DNA from: Flavobacterium sp.
Lineage (GTDB): Bacteria > Bacteroidota > Bacteroidia > Flavobacteriales > Flavobacteriaceae
NCBI GenBank assembly: GCA_030151255.1
Contig: JASLED010000079.1
Location: 1-18,100 of the forward strand
Direction: 5' to 3'
Length of the DNA: 18,100 bases
Below, piece by piece: positions 1 through 8,171 of this stretch; the first letter of the stretch is position 1, and the number at the start of each line of letters is the position of its first letter. The notes under the pieces were generated by a model that was given only the letters and a program-made list of their open reading frames with translations, searched no databases and was not told the DNA's origin. Made by a program: the position numbers and the translations under genes.

Positions 1-41
1 TTCGTGTATATAGTGAATTGCTGATTGAGGCATCTTGGAAT

Positions 42-1421
42 ATGTGGAATATAAAAACGAGAGTTGGAATATTCTTTTTCTCATTGTTGTTATCAATTGC
101 TGGGGCTTATTTTTTATCGCCAGAAGTATTTTCTGACGCACAAAAATACACAATGTTTATCCTTATTTTTTCTATTCTCTTATGGGCAACAGAAGCTATT
201 CCTCCTTTTGCTGTTGGAATATTAATCATCGGGTTTCTTGTTTATACAATGGGAAACATGAAAGGAGCCACCATTTCGCCTCAAGAAATATCCGATACTT
301 GGTCTGATAGTGTAATTTGGATATTTTTAGGTGGATTTTTTCTTAGTGAAGGAATGAGAAAAACCAATTTAGATTTATCATTATTTAAAAAAACGATTTC
401 TATTTTTGGAACAAACCCCAATCATTTAGTACTTGGTATTATTATAATTACTTCTATATTATCTTTAATTATTTCAAATACAGCTACAGCAGCAATGGTT
501 TTAGCATCTGTAATGCCTTTAATAGATAAGCAAGGAAAAGATTCATTGATGTCAAAAGCAATTTTAGTAAGTATACCTGCAGCGGCAACTTTTGCTGGTA
601 TGATAAGTATGGTTTCTAGCCCACCAAATTTAATTGTTGTTGATGTGCTTAAATCAAAAGGATTTGAGGTAACTTTTTCGCAATGGCTGTTATTAGGTTT
701 TGTTCCCGCTGTTGTATTATTAGTTGTTTTTTGGATTGCAGTAGTAAAAAAATATACGTCGAAAGTTAAAAATTTAGATGTATCGTTTACCAATAAAGCA
801 CTTGATTTAACTAATAGTATGCGATTACAACGATTGGCTGTAGTTGTTATTCTAATTGTAACAGTAAGTATGTGGATGTTGGGTAATAAATGGCATATAC
901 CAACGGCAGGGGCAGCAATGATACCAATTGTTTTTTTACCAATGCTTAGTATTATTACAGCAGAAGATGTAAGAAAATTACCTTGGGATACGCTGATGTT
1001 AGTAGCAGGCGGATTAGCTTTGGGTATAGCTATAAAAGAATTATTGGCTCCGTATTATTCGCAAATGTTAGAAGGAAAAGAATTTAATATGGCAATAGTG
1101 ATGTTGATTTTTGCTGTTATTACTGTGTTGTTTTCAAATATTATGAGCAGTACAGCTACAGCTACAATTCTTATTAATATTGCAGCAATTGTTTTACCAA
1201 GTAATCAATTGTTACCTGTAGGTTTGGTGGTTGGTCTTTGTTCTTCATGTGGTTTATTTTTACCTGTTTCTACACCGCCTAATGCAATTGTATTTGGAAC
1301 GGGAATGCTAAAGCAGAGAGACTTTCATTTAGGAGGTTTTATAGGCGCTGGTTTAGGTACAGCTGTAATTATTCTGTGGGTATTATTTTTAGATCATTTT
1401 ACAAGTTTCTTTGTTAGATAA
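42..1421 (+). CDS. SLC13/DASS-family anion (dicarboxylate or sulfate) transporter
   Basis: Inner-membrane transporter of the divalent anion:sodium symporter (DASS/SLC13) family, whose members import dicarboxylates, citrate, sulfate or phosphate, usually with Na+. About 459 residues from ATG 42, close to the family norm, with roughly a dozen hydrophobic segments. The two inverted repeats of the family are visible. The first carries an SNT motif (codons at 474-482, 'ISNTATAAMVL') and later 'SSPPNLIVV'. The second carries SST (1146-1154, 'MSSTATATILI') and later 'STPPNAIVFGTG'. ATG 42 puts a short basic stretch (MWNIKTR) before the first membrane segment. The frame is open to the left edge, with a TTG at 18, so an upstream start cannot be excluded. 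The second SNT is changed to SST. The gene ends 12 bp before a palindromic terminator shared with the next gene. Substrate cannot be told from sequence. Confidence 0.88.
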   Translation: MWNIKTRVGIFFFSLLLSIAGAYFLSPEVFSDAQKYTMFILIFSILLWATEAIPPFAVGILIIGFLVYTMGNMKGATISPQEISDTWSDSVIWIFLGGFFLSEGMRKTNLDLSLFKKTISIFGTNPNHLVLGIIIITSILSLIISNTATAAMVLASVMPLIDKQGKDSLMSKAILVSIPAAATFAGMISMVSSPPNLIVVDVLKSKGFEVTFSQWLLLGFVPAVVLLVVFWIAVVKKYTSKVKNLDVSFTNKALDLTNSMRLQRLAVVVILIVTVSMWMLGNKWHIPTAGAAMIPIVFLPMLSIITAEDVRKLPWDTLMLVAGGLALGIAIKELLAPYYSQMLEGKEFNMAIVMLIFAVITVLFSNIMSSTATATILINIAAIVLPSNQLLPVGLVVGLCSSCGLFLPVSTPPNAIVFGTGMLKQRDFHLGGFIGAGLGTAVIILWVLFLDHFTSFFVR

Positions 1422-1432
1422 CAATATTAAAT

Positions 1433-1460
1433 AAAAAACATCTCAATTGAGATGTTTTTT
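1433..1460. terminator. Perfect 28-bp palindromic bidirectional terminator
   Basis: AAAAAACATCTC, then AATT, then GAGATGTTTTTT. It reads identically on both strands, with a 6-base A tract on one side and a 6-base T tract on the other. It sits between two convergent genes, so each transcript would end in a hairpin followed by U residues. Confidence 0.85.
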
Positions 1461-1472
1461 ATTTGTATAAAT

Positions 1473-2222
1473 CTAAATTCTTTTTGGGTAATTAGTAATA
1501 ATACCATCAACTTTTAAACTTTTCATTTTTGCAATGTCAGCTATTTTATTTACTGTCCAAGGGTATATTTTTAGATTAGCTTGCTTGATTGCCTTTACAT
1601 TTTCTTCATTTAAGTTTACAAAATGCGGATTAATTGCTTTTGCTTGTATAGATAGAGCAAATTCAATTGCATCTTCTGGTTTTTTTTCTGTTAATACAGC
1701 TAATGGAATAGATGAGTCTAAATTGTAGGCTGTTTGCAATTCGTCCCACTTAAAGCTGGAAAGGATAAAATCTTCATTTTTCCATCCTCTTGCCTTAAAT
1801 TCCTGAATAATTCTATACGTATCAGTTGCTGTATTACTTCCTTTTAATTCAATATTTAATATCGCTTTTCGATTAATTTCATCAATTACCGCTTCAAGAG
1901 TTGGAATTTTATATTTTCCACCAACAGTTACGTCTTCTAATTCAGTAAGTGTATAATCTTCAATATTTCCTTTTGCGTTTGTAATTCGGTCTAAAGTATT
2001 GTCGTGAAATACAACTAGTTCACCACTTTTAATTTTAAACACATCAATCTCAATCATGTCACATTTAAGTTCAAGTGCTTTTTGTACCGATTCGATTGTG
2101 TTTTCAGTTACGTGGCCCATTGCACCTCTATGGCCAATTCGAAGCATTTTATTGTTTTGAGCTATAGTTGTTTGCCCAATAATTGTACAAATTACTAATA
2201 ACAAGTTAACTTTCAATTTCAT
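1473..2222 (-). CDS. Exported glycerophosphodiester phosphodiesterase (GDPD family)
   Basis: Hydrolyses glycerophosphodiesters (deacylated phospholipids) to glycerol 3-phosphate plus an alcohol, probably in the periplasm. Numbered from an in-frame ATG at 2231 (252 residues), the GDPD signature is complete: HRG at 34-36, ENT at 43-45, the metal-binding E61 and D63 ('IEIDV'), and HD at 76-77. Later 'NIELKG' and a C-terminal 'YPWTVN...GIITNYP' are also typical of the family. A signal peptide of about 20 residues ends at 'TTIAQ'. I prefer ATG 2222 (MKLKVNLL...), which gives a standard signal peptide. ATG 2231 adds only MED. The gene stands alone and converges with the transporter gene. A link to phospholipid or phosphate scavenging is inference. 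Confidence 0.9.
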   Translation of the reverse strand: MKLKVNLLLVICTIIGQTTIAQNNKMLRIGHRGAMGHVTENTIESVQKALELKCDMIEIDVFKIKSGELVVFHDNTLDRITNAKGNIEDYTLTELEDVTVGGKYKIPTLEAVIDEINRKAILNIELKGSNTATDTYRIIQEFKARGWKNEDFILSSFKWDELQTAYNLDSSIPLAVLTEKKPEDAIEFALSIQAKAINPHFVNLNEENVKAIKQANLKIYPWTVNKIADIAKMKSLKVDGIITNYPKRI

Positions 2223-2350
2223 ATCTTCCATTTTTTATAGCAACAAAGATGAATAACTAATGTTTTCTGTCTATTAAAGATAAATTAAATTAAGGTAAAA
2301 TGTTGGTTTGTTTTAATTAAAAGTTGAAAAAAGTACAAAATCAAAATAAT

Positions 2351-2384
2351 AAAAGACAGATTTATTTCTTTAAATCTGTCTTTT
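2351..2384 (-). terminator. Hairpin terminator of the tricorn-like protease gene
   Basis: Perfect 14-bp inverted repeat (AAAAGACAGATTTA at 2351-2364, TAAATCTGTCTTTT at 2371-2384) with a 6-base loop. It lies just past the stop codon of the minus-strand gene, and the stem base gives a run of Ts on that strand. Confidence 0.85.
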
Positions 2385-2391
2385 ATATTAC

Positions 2392-5300
2392 TTATTTTTT
2401 TAAATCGATAAGAATTTCTTGAACCGCACGCTCAAGTTGCGGATCTTTATTATTTAAGCGATCTATAAAAGTATTTTTAACATAAATATCAGGTGCCACA
2501 CCTGTTTTTTCTAAGTTGTCGCCAGATAAAGTATAAGTTCCCCAACTTGGTAAACGGTATGATGAATTATCAACCAAACCTTTTCCTGAAGTAAAGATAA
2601 TCCAACGATAGGTTTCTTGACCAATAATTTTACCTAATTTCAATTCTTTAAAACCAGCGGCTGTCATTTCTGCATCGCTCAACGAATATTCATTAATTAA
2701 TAATACGATTGGTTTTCCACTAGGGTTAAAGTTACTTTGCATTGTTAGCGCTCCTTCTCTGTATTTCCATTGTAAATATGGACGTTGAGATAAGAAGTTC
2801 AATACTTTATCATGTACATTTCCTCCTGTATTGAAACGAAGATCTAAGATTACACCTTCTTTGTTGTGCTCTTGCGCCACCATATCTAATAAGAATGAAT
2901 CTAATTCAGAAGAGCTCATGTTTTTCATATAACTATAAGCAATTCTATTGTTACTCCATTCGTCTACACGTTGTTTGTTTTGATAAATCCATTCATCGTA
3001 TAATAAACGTCTTTGTGTACCAAAACTAATTGGGTGTAATTTTACTGTAAATTCTTTACCAGATCGGTTAAACGTTAATTCTATTTCATCTTGAATGTTG
3101 GCAAATGTAAAATAATCATCACGATTTTCGTTTTTATCAACAGTAATATTATTTACCTTAGTAAGTATGTCGCCAGGTTTTATATCAATATCTTTTGTAG
3201 CGGCTGGCGATTTGCGCAAGATTCTTTCTACTTCATATGGATTTGATGCTGAAAAAATAATTCCTGTTTCGGCAGTGCTATAACTCAAACGTACTTTTTC
3301 TTCTTCTCCCATCGAGTTAAAACCTAAATGTGACGAACCTAATTCTCCCAACATATCATTTAATAAAATACGTAAATCACTTCGGTTGTTGATGTAAGGA
3401 ATATATTGTGCAAAATAAGTTTTAGTGGCTGGCCAGTCTATGCCGTGAAAATTTTCATCATAGAAATTTTCTTCTACTCCAGCCCAAGTTTCGTCAAACA
3501 TTTGAGAAAATTCGTCTGCCAATACTTTTGTAAATGTATAATTGATAGCTATCTTATCTGGTGTACCTTTTTCTAATGCAAACTTATAAATACTTCCACC
3601 GCTTAAACCATAAAGTGTTTTGTCTCTTTGAATAATATTGTTTACATATTTATCAAAAACTTTTTCAGTTTTACTACTTTCGAAGTTTTCATATATTTTT
3701 CTATAAAGTGTAGGTTTGCCATTCTCTTGATTAGAGCTATAGTAAACGTATTCTTTTTTATCGTCTTTAAAAACAGTTGGTTTGCTTTGGTTTCCAAAAT
3801 TATCGCTTACCAATTCTATTCTTTCCAGTAAACCATCAGTGTTTATTGTAAGTAGGGTAGAAGGTGCAGAAATTGTTTCTGTTGGTTTTACTTTTGATTT
3901 TTTCTTTGTGTTTGATTTTTGATCTTCTTTCTTTTCTTCTTTTTTCTCTGCAAATAAGTTATTGAATTCATCTGATTTGAATGGATCTGCATACCAATCT
4001 AAAGCCATTCTGTAAATGCTTGGATTTTGCATTCCTAACGGATAAGATGGATTTAAACGATCACTCGTAAAATAAATGTATTTACCAGATGGAGACCAAG
4101 TTGGGTTTGATTCAGAAACTCCTGTATTGGTTAAATTAAGTGTTTCGTTTTTCTTGATATTATGGATAAAAATGTCTTCTTCAAAGTTGCGCTTTGCCGT
4201 AAATAGTACATATTCGTCATTTGGAGAAAAAGAAGGAGTTGAATTTTGGAATGCCCAAATTTCGTCTTTCACAATTGTTTTTGACACAAACGTTTTTAAA
4301 TCTAATAAACGTACTTCATCTCTTCCGCTTAAGTAAACAGCTTTTGTACCATTATTATTAAAGGTAATATCTCTATTGTTGCGCGTGTCAAATGTTAGTT
4401 GCTCTGCTTTGCCTTTGCCATCGGCACTAATTTTAAACCAATTTTGATATCCTTTATAGGTTTGACTAAACAGAATTGTTTTATTATCATTTAGCCATTT
4501 TACTTCCATTACTCTTTCTTTTCCATTTGTGATAGAAATTATAAATTTTCCTGTAATATCAGATACAAATAAAATTCCTCTGCTTACAAATGCTATTTTC
4601 TTTGCGTCTGGTGCAATATCAAAATTTGTAATATTATCATTTACATTAAAGGTTTGCTCTTTTTCAATTATTTTATTTGTATTTACTGTAATGTTTAAAG
4701 GGCTTACGGTATTTGTTTTTGTATCGAAAGTAAACAGTTGATAATCTTTTTCAAATACAACTTTGCTACCATCAGCAGAAACAAAAGGTTTTTTGATAGA
4801 AGTTGTAAACTCTGTTAAGGCTACTTTTTTACCGTTTTTAAATGTATATAAGTTATAATTTCCGTTGTTTTCGTCAGAAATGAAATAAATATTTCCTTGT
4901 TTATCTACTGTCGGATTAAAATCTTTTCCGTTGTAATCGGTATATTGTTTAAAGCTATTATTTTTTGGATTATAACCTAAAATATCCGGATTATTTTCTC
5001 CTTTGTATCGTTTACGCGCTGTTTGAAACTCACTTTCAGAAGAACTTGTAAATAAAAATTCGCCAGATGGAGTTTCTACTAAACCGTTAGTATTATTGAA
5101 ATAATTAGTAAATAATGGAGTAGGAGTACCGCCATTTTTATTTATTTTGAATGATGCATAATCATTGTATGCTGTGCCTGTAAAATAAATAGTTTCGCTA
5201 TCCCAGCCCCAGCTTTCCATATTTTCTGCTGCTTGATGATAAGTAAGTTGTTTTATTTCTCCTCCAGATAAAGGCATTACAAAAATATCTCTATTGCCAT

Positions 5301-5553
5301 ATTGATCTGATGTAAATGCCAACCATTTTCCGTCTGGCGATACACGAGGGTTTGTTTCATTACCAGGAAGTGCCGTAATTCTTAAAGCTTCTCCTCCTGT
5401 ACTAGGAACCTGCCAAATGTCTCCATCAAGACTAAAATAAACGGTTTTTCCGTCTGGACTTAATGATGGTGTTGAGGTAAAATGTGTTTTATTTTGACTC
5501 CACATTGTTGAGGTCAATGCAAGTGTTAGTAATGTTATAGTTTGTTTTATCAT
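2392..5553 (-). CDS. Exported tricorn-type S41 serine protease (beta-propeller, PDZ, S41)
   Basis: 1053 residues, close to archaeal tricorn protease (about 1070). In order: a signal peptide (1-19, ending 'TMWSQ'); a long N-terminal half of repeated WD40/PD40-like blades ('SPDGK.VYFS', 'SPDGKWLAFTSD', 'SPSGKYIYFTSD'); a Lys/Glu-rich linker near 535-565; a helical region; a PDZ domain around 760-840; and an S41 core. The tricorn active site appears complete by motif: SSH near 740-742, the nucleophile in 'SLSDAE' near S959 followed by D960, and E1015 in 'LEKTGVAPD'. Family members degrade peptides, with the propeller thought to gate access. The signal peptide places this one in the periplasm or envelope, unlike cytosolic archaeal tricorn. 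It is a single gene with its own terminator. Numbering was counted by eye; substrate is unknown. Confidence 0.92.
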   Translation of the reverse strand: MIKQTITLLTLALTSTMWSQNKTHFTSTPSLSPDGKTVYFSLDGDIWQVPSTGGEALRITALPGNETNPRVSPDGKWLAFTSDQYGNRDIFVMPLSGGEIKQLTYHQAAENMESWGWDSETIYFTGTAYNDYASFKINKNGGTPTPLFTNYFNNTNGLVETPSGEFLFTSSSESEFQTARKRYKGENNPDILGYNPKNNSFKQYTDYNGKDFNPTVDKQGNIYFISDENNGNYNLYTFKNGKKVALTEFTTSIKKPFVSADGSKVVFEKDYQLFTFDTKTNTVSPLNITVNTNKIIEKEQTFNVNDNITNFDIAPDAKKIAFVSRGILFVSDITGKFIISITNGKERVMEVKWLNDNKTILFSQTYKGYQNWFKISADGKGKAEQLTFDTRNNRDITFNNNGTKAVYLSGRDEVRLLDLKTFVSKTIVKDEIWAFQNSTPSFSPNDEYVLFTAKRNFEEDIFIHNIKKNETLNLTNTGVSESNPTWSPSGKYIYFTSDRLNPSYPLGMQNPSIYRMALDWYADPFKSDEFNNLFAEKKEEKKEDQKSNTKKKSKVKPTETISAPSTLLTINTDGLLERIELVSDNFGNQSKPTVFKDDKKEYVYYSSNQENGKPTLYRKIYENFESSKTEKVFDKYVNNIIQRDKTLYGLSGGSIYKFALEKGTPDKIAINYTFTKVLADEFSQMFDETWAGVEENFYDENFHGIDWPATKTYFAQYIPYINNRSDLRILLNDMLGELGSSHLGFNSMGEEEKVRLSYSTAETGIIFSASNPYEVERILRKSPAATKDIDIKPGDILTKVNNITVDKNENRDDYFTFANIQDEIELTFNRSGKEFTVKLHPISFGTQRRLLYDEWIYQNKQRVDEWSNNRIAYSYMKNMSSSELDSFLLDMVAQEHNKEGVILDLRFNTGGNVHDKVLNFLSQRPYLQWKYREGALTMQSNFNPSGKPIVLLINEYSLSDAEMTAAGFKELKLGKIIGQETYRWIIFTSGKGLVDNSSYRLPSWGTYTLSGDNLEKTGVAPDIYVKNTFIDRLNNKDPQLERAVQEILIDLKK

Positions 5554-5572
5554 TGGTGAAAAATTTTTCTAA

Positions 5573-5591
5573 ACATAAAATAATTTTATGT
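5573..5591. repeat. Short AT-rich inverted repeat upstream of the protease gene
   Basis: ACATAAAA, TAA, TTTTATGT: an 8-bp perfect inverted repeat about 20 bp before the protease start codon. It could be an operator or a weak leader hairpin. It is AT-only apart from the C and G at the arm ends, so chance is possible. Confidence 0.35.
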
Positions 5592-5669
5592 ATAACCAAA
5601 GTTTAAATAGGAAACTATTCTCTAAAGAACTATAAATATTAGTTAAATATTCTAACAGTTGTAATAATG

Positions 5670-5701
5670 AAAAAAGCGCTATCATTTTCTGATAGCGCTT
5701 T
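5670..5701 (-). terminator. Hairpin terminator of rimO
   Basis: AAAGCGCTATCA (5673-5684) pairs perfectly with TGATAGCGCTTT (5690-5701) around a 5-base loop. On the minus strand it is followed by six Ts. It lies 9 bp past the rimO stop codon. Confidence 0.9.
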
Positions 5702-5709
5702 GTAAATTT

Positions 5710-7023
5710 TTATTTTGCAGGATTTCCGTATAAGTCAAATTCTGAAGCATCAAAAATTGTAATATTTGCAAACTCTCCAATTTTTAAATAATGTTGAGTA
5801 GCGTCAATTAATACTTCATTATCCACATCTGGACTATCAAACTCTGTACGGCCAATAAAGTACCCGCCTTCTTTTCTGTCGATAATACAACGATAGGTTT
5901 GTCCAATTTTTTCTTGATTTAAGTCAAATGAAATTTGTGCTTGAATTTCCATAATTTCATTGGCTCTTGCTTGTTTTACTTCTTGAGGAACATCGTCTTC
6001 TAAAGCATAAGCATGCGTATTTTCTTCGTGAGAATAGGCAAAACAACCCAAACGCTCAAAACGCATTTCTTGTACCCAATCTTTCATGATTTGGAAATCT
6101 TCTTCAGTTTCACCTGGGTAACCAACAATTAAAGTTGTTCTGATAGCCATTCCTGGTACAGCCGCTCTAAACTCTTTCAACAATTTTGTCGTTTTTTCTT
6201 TCGTTGTTCCACGACGCATTGATTTAAGAATATTGTCAGAAATATGTTGCAAAGGAATATCGATGTAGTTACAGATTTTTGGTTCTTTCTTCATCAATTC
6301 TAATACATCCATCGGAAATCCGGTTGGAAATGCATAATGCAAACGAATCCACTCAATGCCTTCTACTTTAGCTAAGTTTTCTAAAAGTTCGGCTAAGTTT
6401 CGTTTTTTATATAAATCTAATCCGTAGTACGTTAAATCTTGAGCAATAAGAATCAATTCTTTTACTCCGTTTTTTGCCAAACCTTCTGCTTCTTTAACTA
6501 ATTTTTCAATTGGTTGAGAAACGTGAGATCCTCTCATTAACGGAATTGCACAGAAGCTACAAGGACGGTCACATCCTTCAGCAATTTTTAGGTATGCGTA
6601 ATTTTTAGGTGTAGTTGTTAAACGTTCTCCTAGTAATTCGTGTTTATAATCGGCACCTAATGCTTTTAGTAATAAAGGCAAATCTGTTGTACCAAAATAC
6701 TGATCTACATTTGGAATTTCTGCTTCCAAATCTGGTCTGTAACGTTCAGATAAGCATCCTGTTACGAAAACTTTATCAACAATCCCTTCTTCTTTTTTCT
6801 CTACGTATTCTAAGATTGTATTTACAGATTCTTCTTTGGCATTATTAATAAAACCACAAGTGTTAATTACAATAATGTTTGCTTCATCTGTAGTCGCTTC
6901 GTGCGTTACATCTTTTCCACTTGCTTTTAGTTGCCCCATCAACACTTCGCTGTCGTAAACGTTTTTAGAACAACCTAAAGTAATTACGTTGATTTTATTC
7001 TTTTTTAAAGTTTTGGTTCTCAT
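5710..7023 (-). CDS. rimO: Ribosomal protein S12 methylthiotransferase RimO
   Basis: Radical-SAM enzyme that adds a methylthio group to a conserved aspartate of ribosomal protein S12, using two [4Fe-4S] clusters. 437 residues, the usual length. The N-terminal UPF0004 domain has the three cluster cysteines C18 ('TLGCSKN'), C56 ('NTCGF') and C90 ('TGCLSERY'). The radical-SAM CX3CX2C motif is at C151, C155 and C158 ('EGCDRPCSFCAIP'). The C-terminal TRAM domain includes 'YFIGRTEFDSPDVDNEVLI'. The 'LGCSKN' and 'CAIPLMRG' motifs favour RimO over the tRNA enzyme MiaB. Transcribed alone, with a terminator after it and a TAnnTTTG promoter element 21 bp before ATG. Confidence 0.96.
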   Translation of the reverse strand: MRTKTLKKNKINVITLGCSKNVYDSEVLMGQLKASGKDVTHEATTDEANIIVINTCGFINNAKEESVNTILEYVEKKEEGIVDKVFVTGCLSERYRPDLEAEIPNVDQYFGTTDLPLLLKALGADYKHELLGERLTTTPKNYAYLKIAEGCDRPCSFCAIPLMRGSHVSQPIEKLVKEAEGLAKNGVKELILIAQDLTYYGLDLYKKRNLAELLENLAKVEGIEWIRLHYAFPTGFPMDVLELMKKEPKICNYIDIPLQHISDNILKSMRRGTTKEKTTKLLKEFRAAVPGMAIRTTLIVGYPGETEEDFQIMKDWVQEMRFERLGCFAYSHEENTHAYALEDDVPQEVKQARANEIMEIQAQISFDLNQEKIGQTYRCIIDRKEGGYFIGRTEFDSPDVDNEVLIDATQHYLKIGEFANITIFDASEFDLYGNPAK

Positions 7024-7043
7024 TGATTTAAAAAATTGGAATG

Positions 7044-7051
7044 CAAAAATA
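7044..7051 (-). promoter_or_regulatory. Bacteroidetes -7 promoter element of rimO
   Basis: On the minus strand this reads TATTTTTG, a full match to TAnnTTTG, followed by CA. It predicts a start site near 7037 and a leader of about 15 bases. No well-spaced TTG -33 element is visible: the nearest TTTG is only 12 bp away. Confidence 0.45.
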
Positions 7052-7160
7052 CATTTTTTTTACCAAAGAGTATAAGGTTTATAAAATTAACTCTTAGGTA
7101 TTTGTTTTGCTTTCTGCTTTTCTTTGTATCACAGTGGGTTGTAATGAAAATTAGCAACAC

Positions 7161-7197
7161 AAAAAAAGGAAACTATCTTAGATAGTTTCCTTTTTTT
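7161..7197 (-). terminator. Long hairpin terminator of the outer-membrane protein gene
   Basis: A 17-bp perfect inverted repeat (7161-7177 with 7181-7197) with a 3-base centre. Arms read AAAAAAAGGAAACTATC and its complement. It lies 17 bp past the stop codon of the minus-strand gene and has seven Ts on either strand, so it could also stop plus-strand transcription. Confidence 0.9.
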
Positions 7198-7213
7198 GTA
7201 GATTTGGTATGTT

Positions 7214-8068
7214 TTATAATCTAAATATTCCTCCAAAAGCAATAACTGTTTGCCCAAACCAGAAGTTGTGCGATGCTTTATCACTTTTGCTAGCTGTTGT
7301 TCTTACATCATACATATCGATAAAACCTCCTTTTAATTCTCCTTGTACAAAGAAGTATTTTAAAAAAGTAACGTTTAATCCTGCTTTGGCAGAAACTCCA
7401 AATCCAGCTACATGAAATTCGTCATATCTTTCTTTGCCTAATAATGTTGTATTTGTTTTTGGAAATACAATTCCTGTTCCAACACCACCTGTTACATTAA
7501 TTTGAACAACATCTGTATTGTTGATTCCAAAAAGCTTAGAAATATCATCTACGCGATTGATTTCAGCGTTGATATAATTTAAACCGTCTGTGTGTTCAAA
7601 TTTTAGGAATTCCTCTGTAAGTTTTAATTGATCTGGATGTCCAGGAACTTTTTCTCCGTAGCTTCCTTCATTGTAATATTCTCCTTTGTAATTTACAATT
7701 TGGTTTTGATCCATTACATATTTCATATGATCTACTCCAATGGAAACGTTGTATTTGTCTGAAATGAAATAACCAAATCTTAAGTTTGTTTGTGGAATGG
7801 TCATTCGTCCTGGATTGATGTAATCAACGTGCCATCCTTTTGGTTTGTCACTTGCTTCAACATTCATTAAAGTAAAGTCATAATTGTCTCCTCTAAAACG
7901 AATATCTGATTTTGTATATGATTCTCTATTTCCACCCCAATAAACATAAAATTTACCTTTGTTTGATGCTGTATAACGCATGGGTGTGGTGGTAGTTTCT
8001 TGAGCAATACAACTAATTGTAGCTCCAAAAAAACATGCTATAGAAAGTAATTTTAGAATGCTTTTCAT
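7214..8068 (-). CDS. Unrecognised outer-membrane beta-barrel-like protein
   Basis: I do not recognise this protein. It has 284 residues from ATG 8068. The signal peptide runs to about residue 23 ('ATISCIAQ'). A Cys near the cleavage site gives a weak lipobox-like TISC, but signal peptidase I cleavage after 'AQ' seems likelier. The mature part alternates polar and hydrophobic or aromatic residues with Gly turns ('NLRFGYFISDKYNVSIGVDHM', 'GVSAKAGLNVTFLKYFFVQGELKGGFID', and the final 'TVIAFGGIFRL'), as expected of outer-membrane beta strands. The open frame can be extended to a TTG at 8101, but that codon overlaps the -7 promoter element at 8099-8106, so ATG 8068 is the better start. Single gene between two terminators. 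Function unknown. Confidence 0.75.
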   Translation of the reverse strand: MKSILKLLSIACFFGATISCIAQETTTTPMRYTASNKGKFYVYWGGNRESYTKSDIRFRGDNYDFTLMNVEASDKPKGWHVDYINPGRMTIPQTNLRFGYFISDKYNVSIGVDHMKYVMDQNQIVNYKGEYYNEGSYGEKVPGHPDQLKLTEEFLKFEHTDGLNYINAEINRVDDISKLFGINNTDVVQINVTGGVGTGIVFPKTNTTLLGKERYDEFHVAGFGVSAKAGLNVTFLKYFFVQGELKGGFIDMYDVRTTASKSDKASHNFWFGQTVIAFGGIFRL

Positions 8069-8098
8069 GATTGAAATTATGTGATTTAAGTTTCGGTG

Positions 8099-8106
8099 CA
8101 AAAATA
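8099..8106 (-). promoter_or_regulatory. Bacteroidetes -7 promoter element of the outer-membrane protein gene
   Basis: Reads TATTTTTG on the minus strand, followed by CA, and shares a 12-base core (TGCAAAAATACA on plus) with the rimO promoter. It predicts a start near 8092 and a 24-base leader to ATG 8068, which supports that start codon. No clear -33 TTG is visible. Confidence 0.5.
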
Positions 8107-8110
8107 CAAT

Positions 8111-8149
8111 AAAAAAATCTCTTAGTTGTTTTTGGCAGCTAAGAGATTT
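8111..8149 (-). terminator. Hairpin terminator of the lipoprotein-FadL operon
   Basis: AAATCTCTTAG (8115-8125) pairs with CTAAGAGATTT (8139-8149). The stem can be extended inward by three pairs including one G-U. On the minus strand it runs into seven Ts. It directly precedes the -7 element of the next gene. Confidence 0.85.
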
Positions 8150-8171
8150 GTATGATCTTGAAATAATTTTT

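Noticed and set aside
422..793. Antisense open frame of 123 codons within the transporter gene
   Set aside because: It is the shadow of a strongly hydrophobic coding sequence with clear family motifs on the plus strand.
5597..5605. TAnnnTTTG (3-base gap) sequences upstream of minus-strand genes, also at 7064-7072 and 16868-16876, as promoters
   Set aside because: The gap is one base longer than the known -7 consensus, and a few such matches are expected by chance in AT-rich intergenic DNA.
8069..8101. Longer N-terminus of the outer-membrane protein from TTG 8101
   Set aside because: The TTG lies inside a TAnnTTTG promoter element, and ATG 8068 begins a standard signal peptide.
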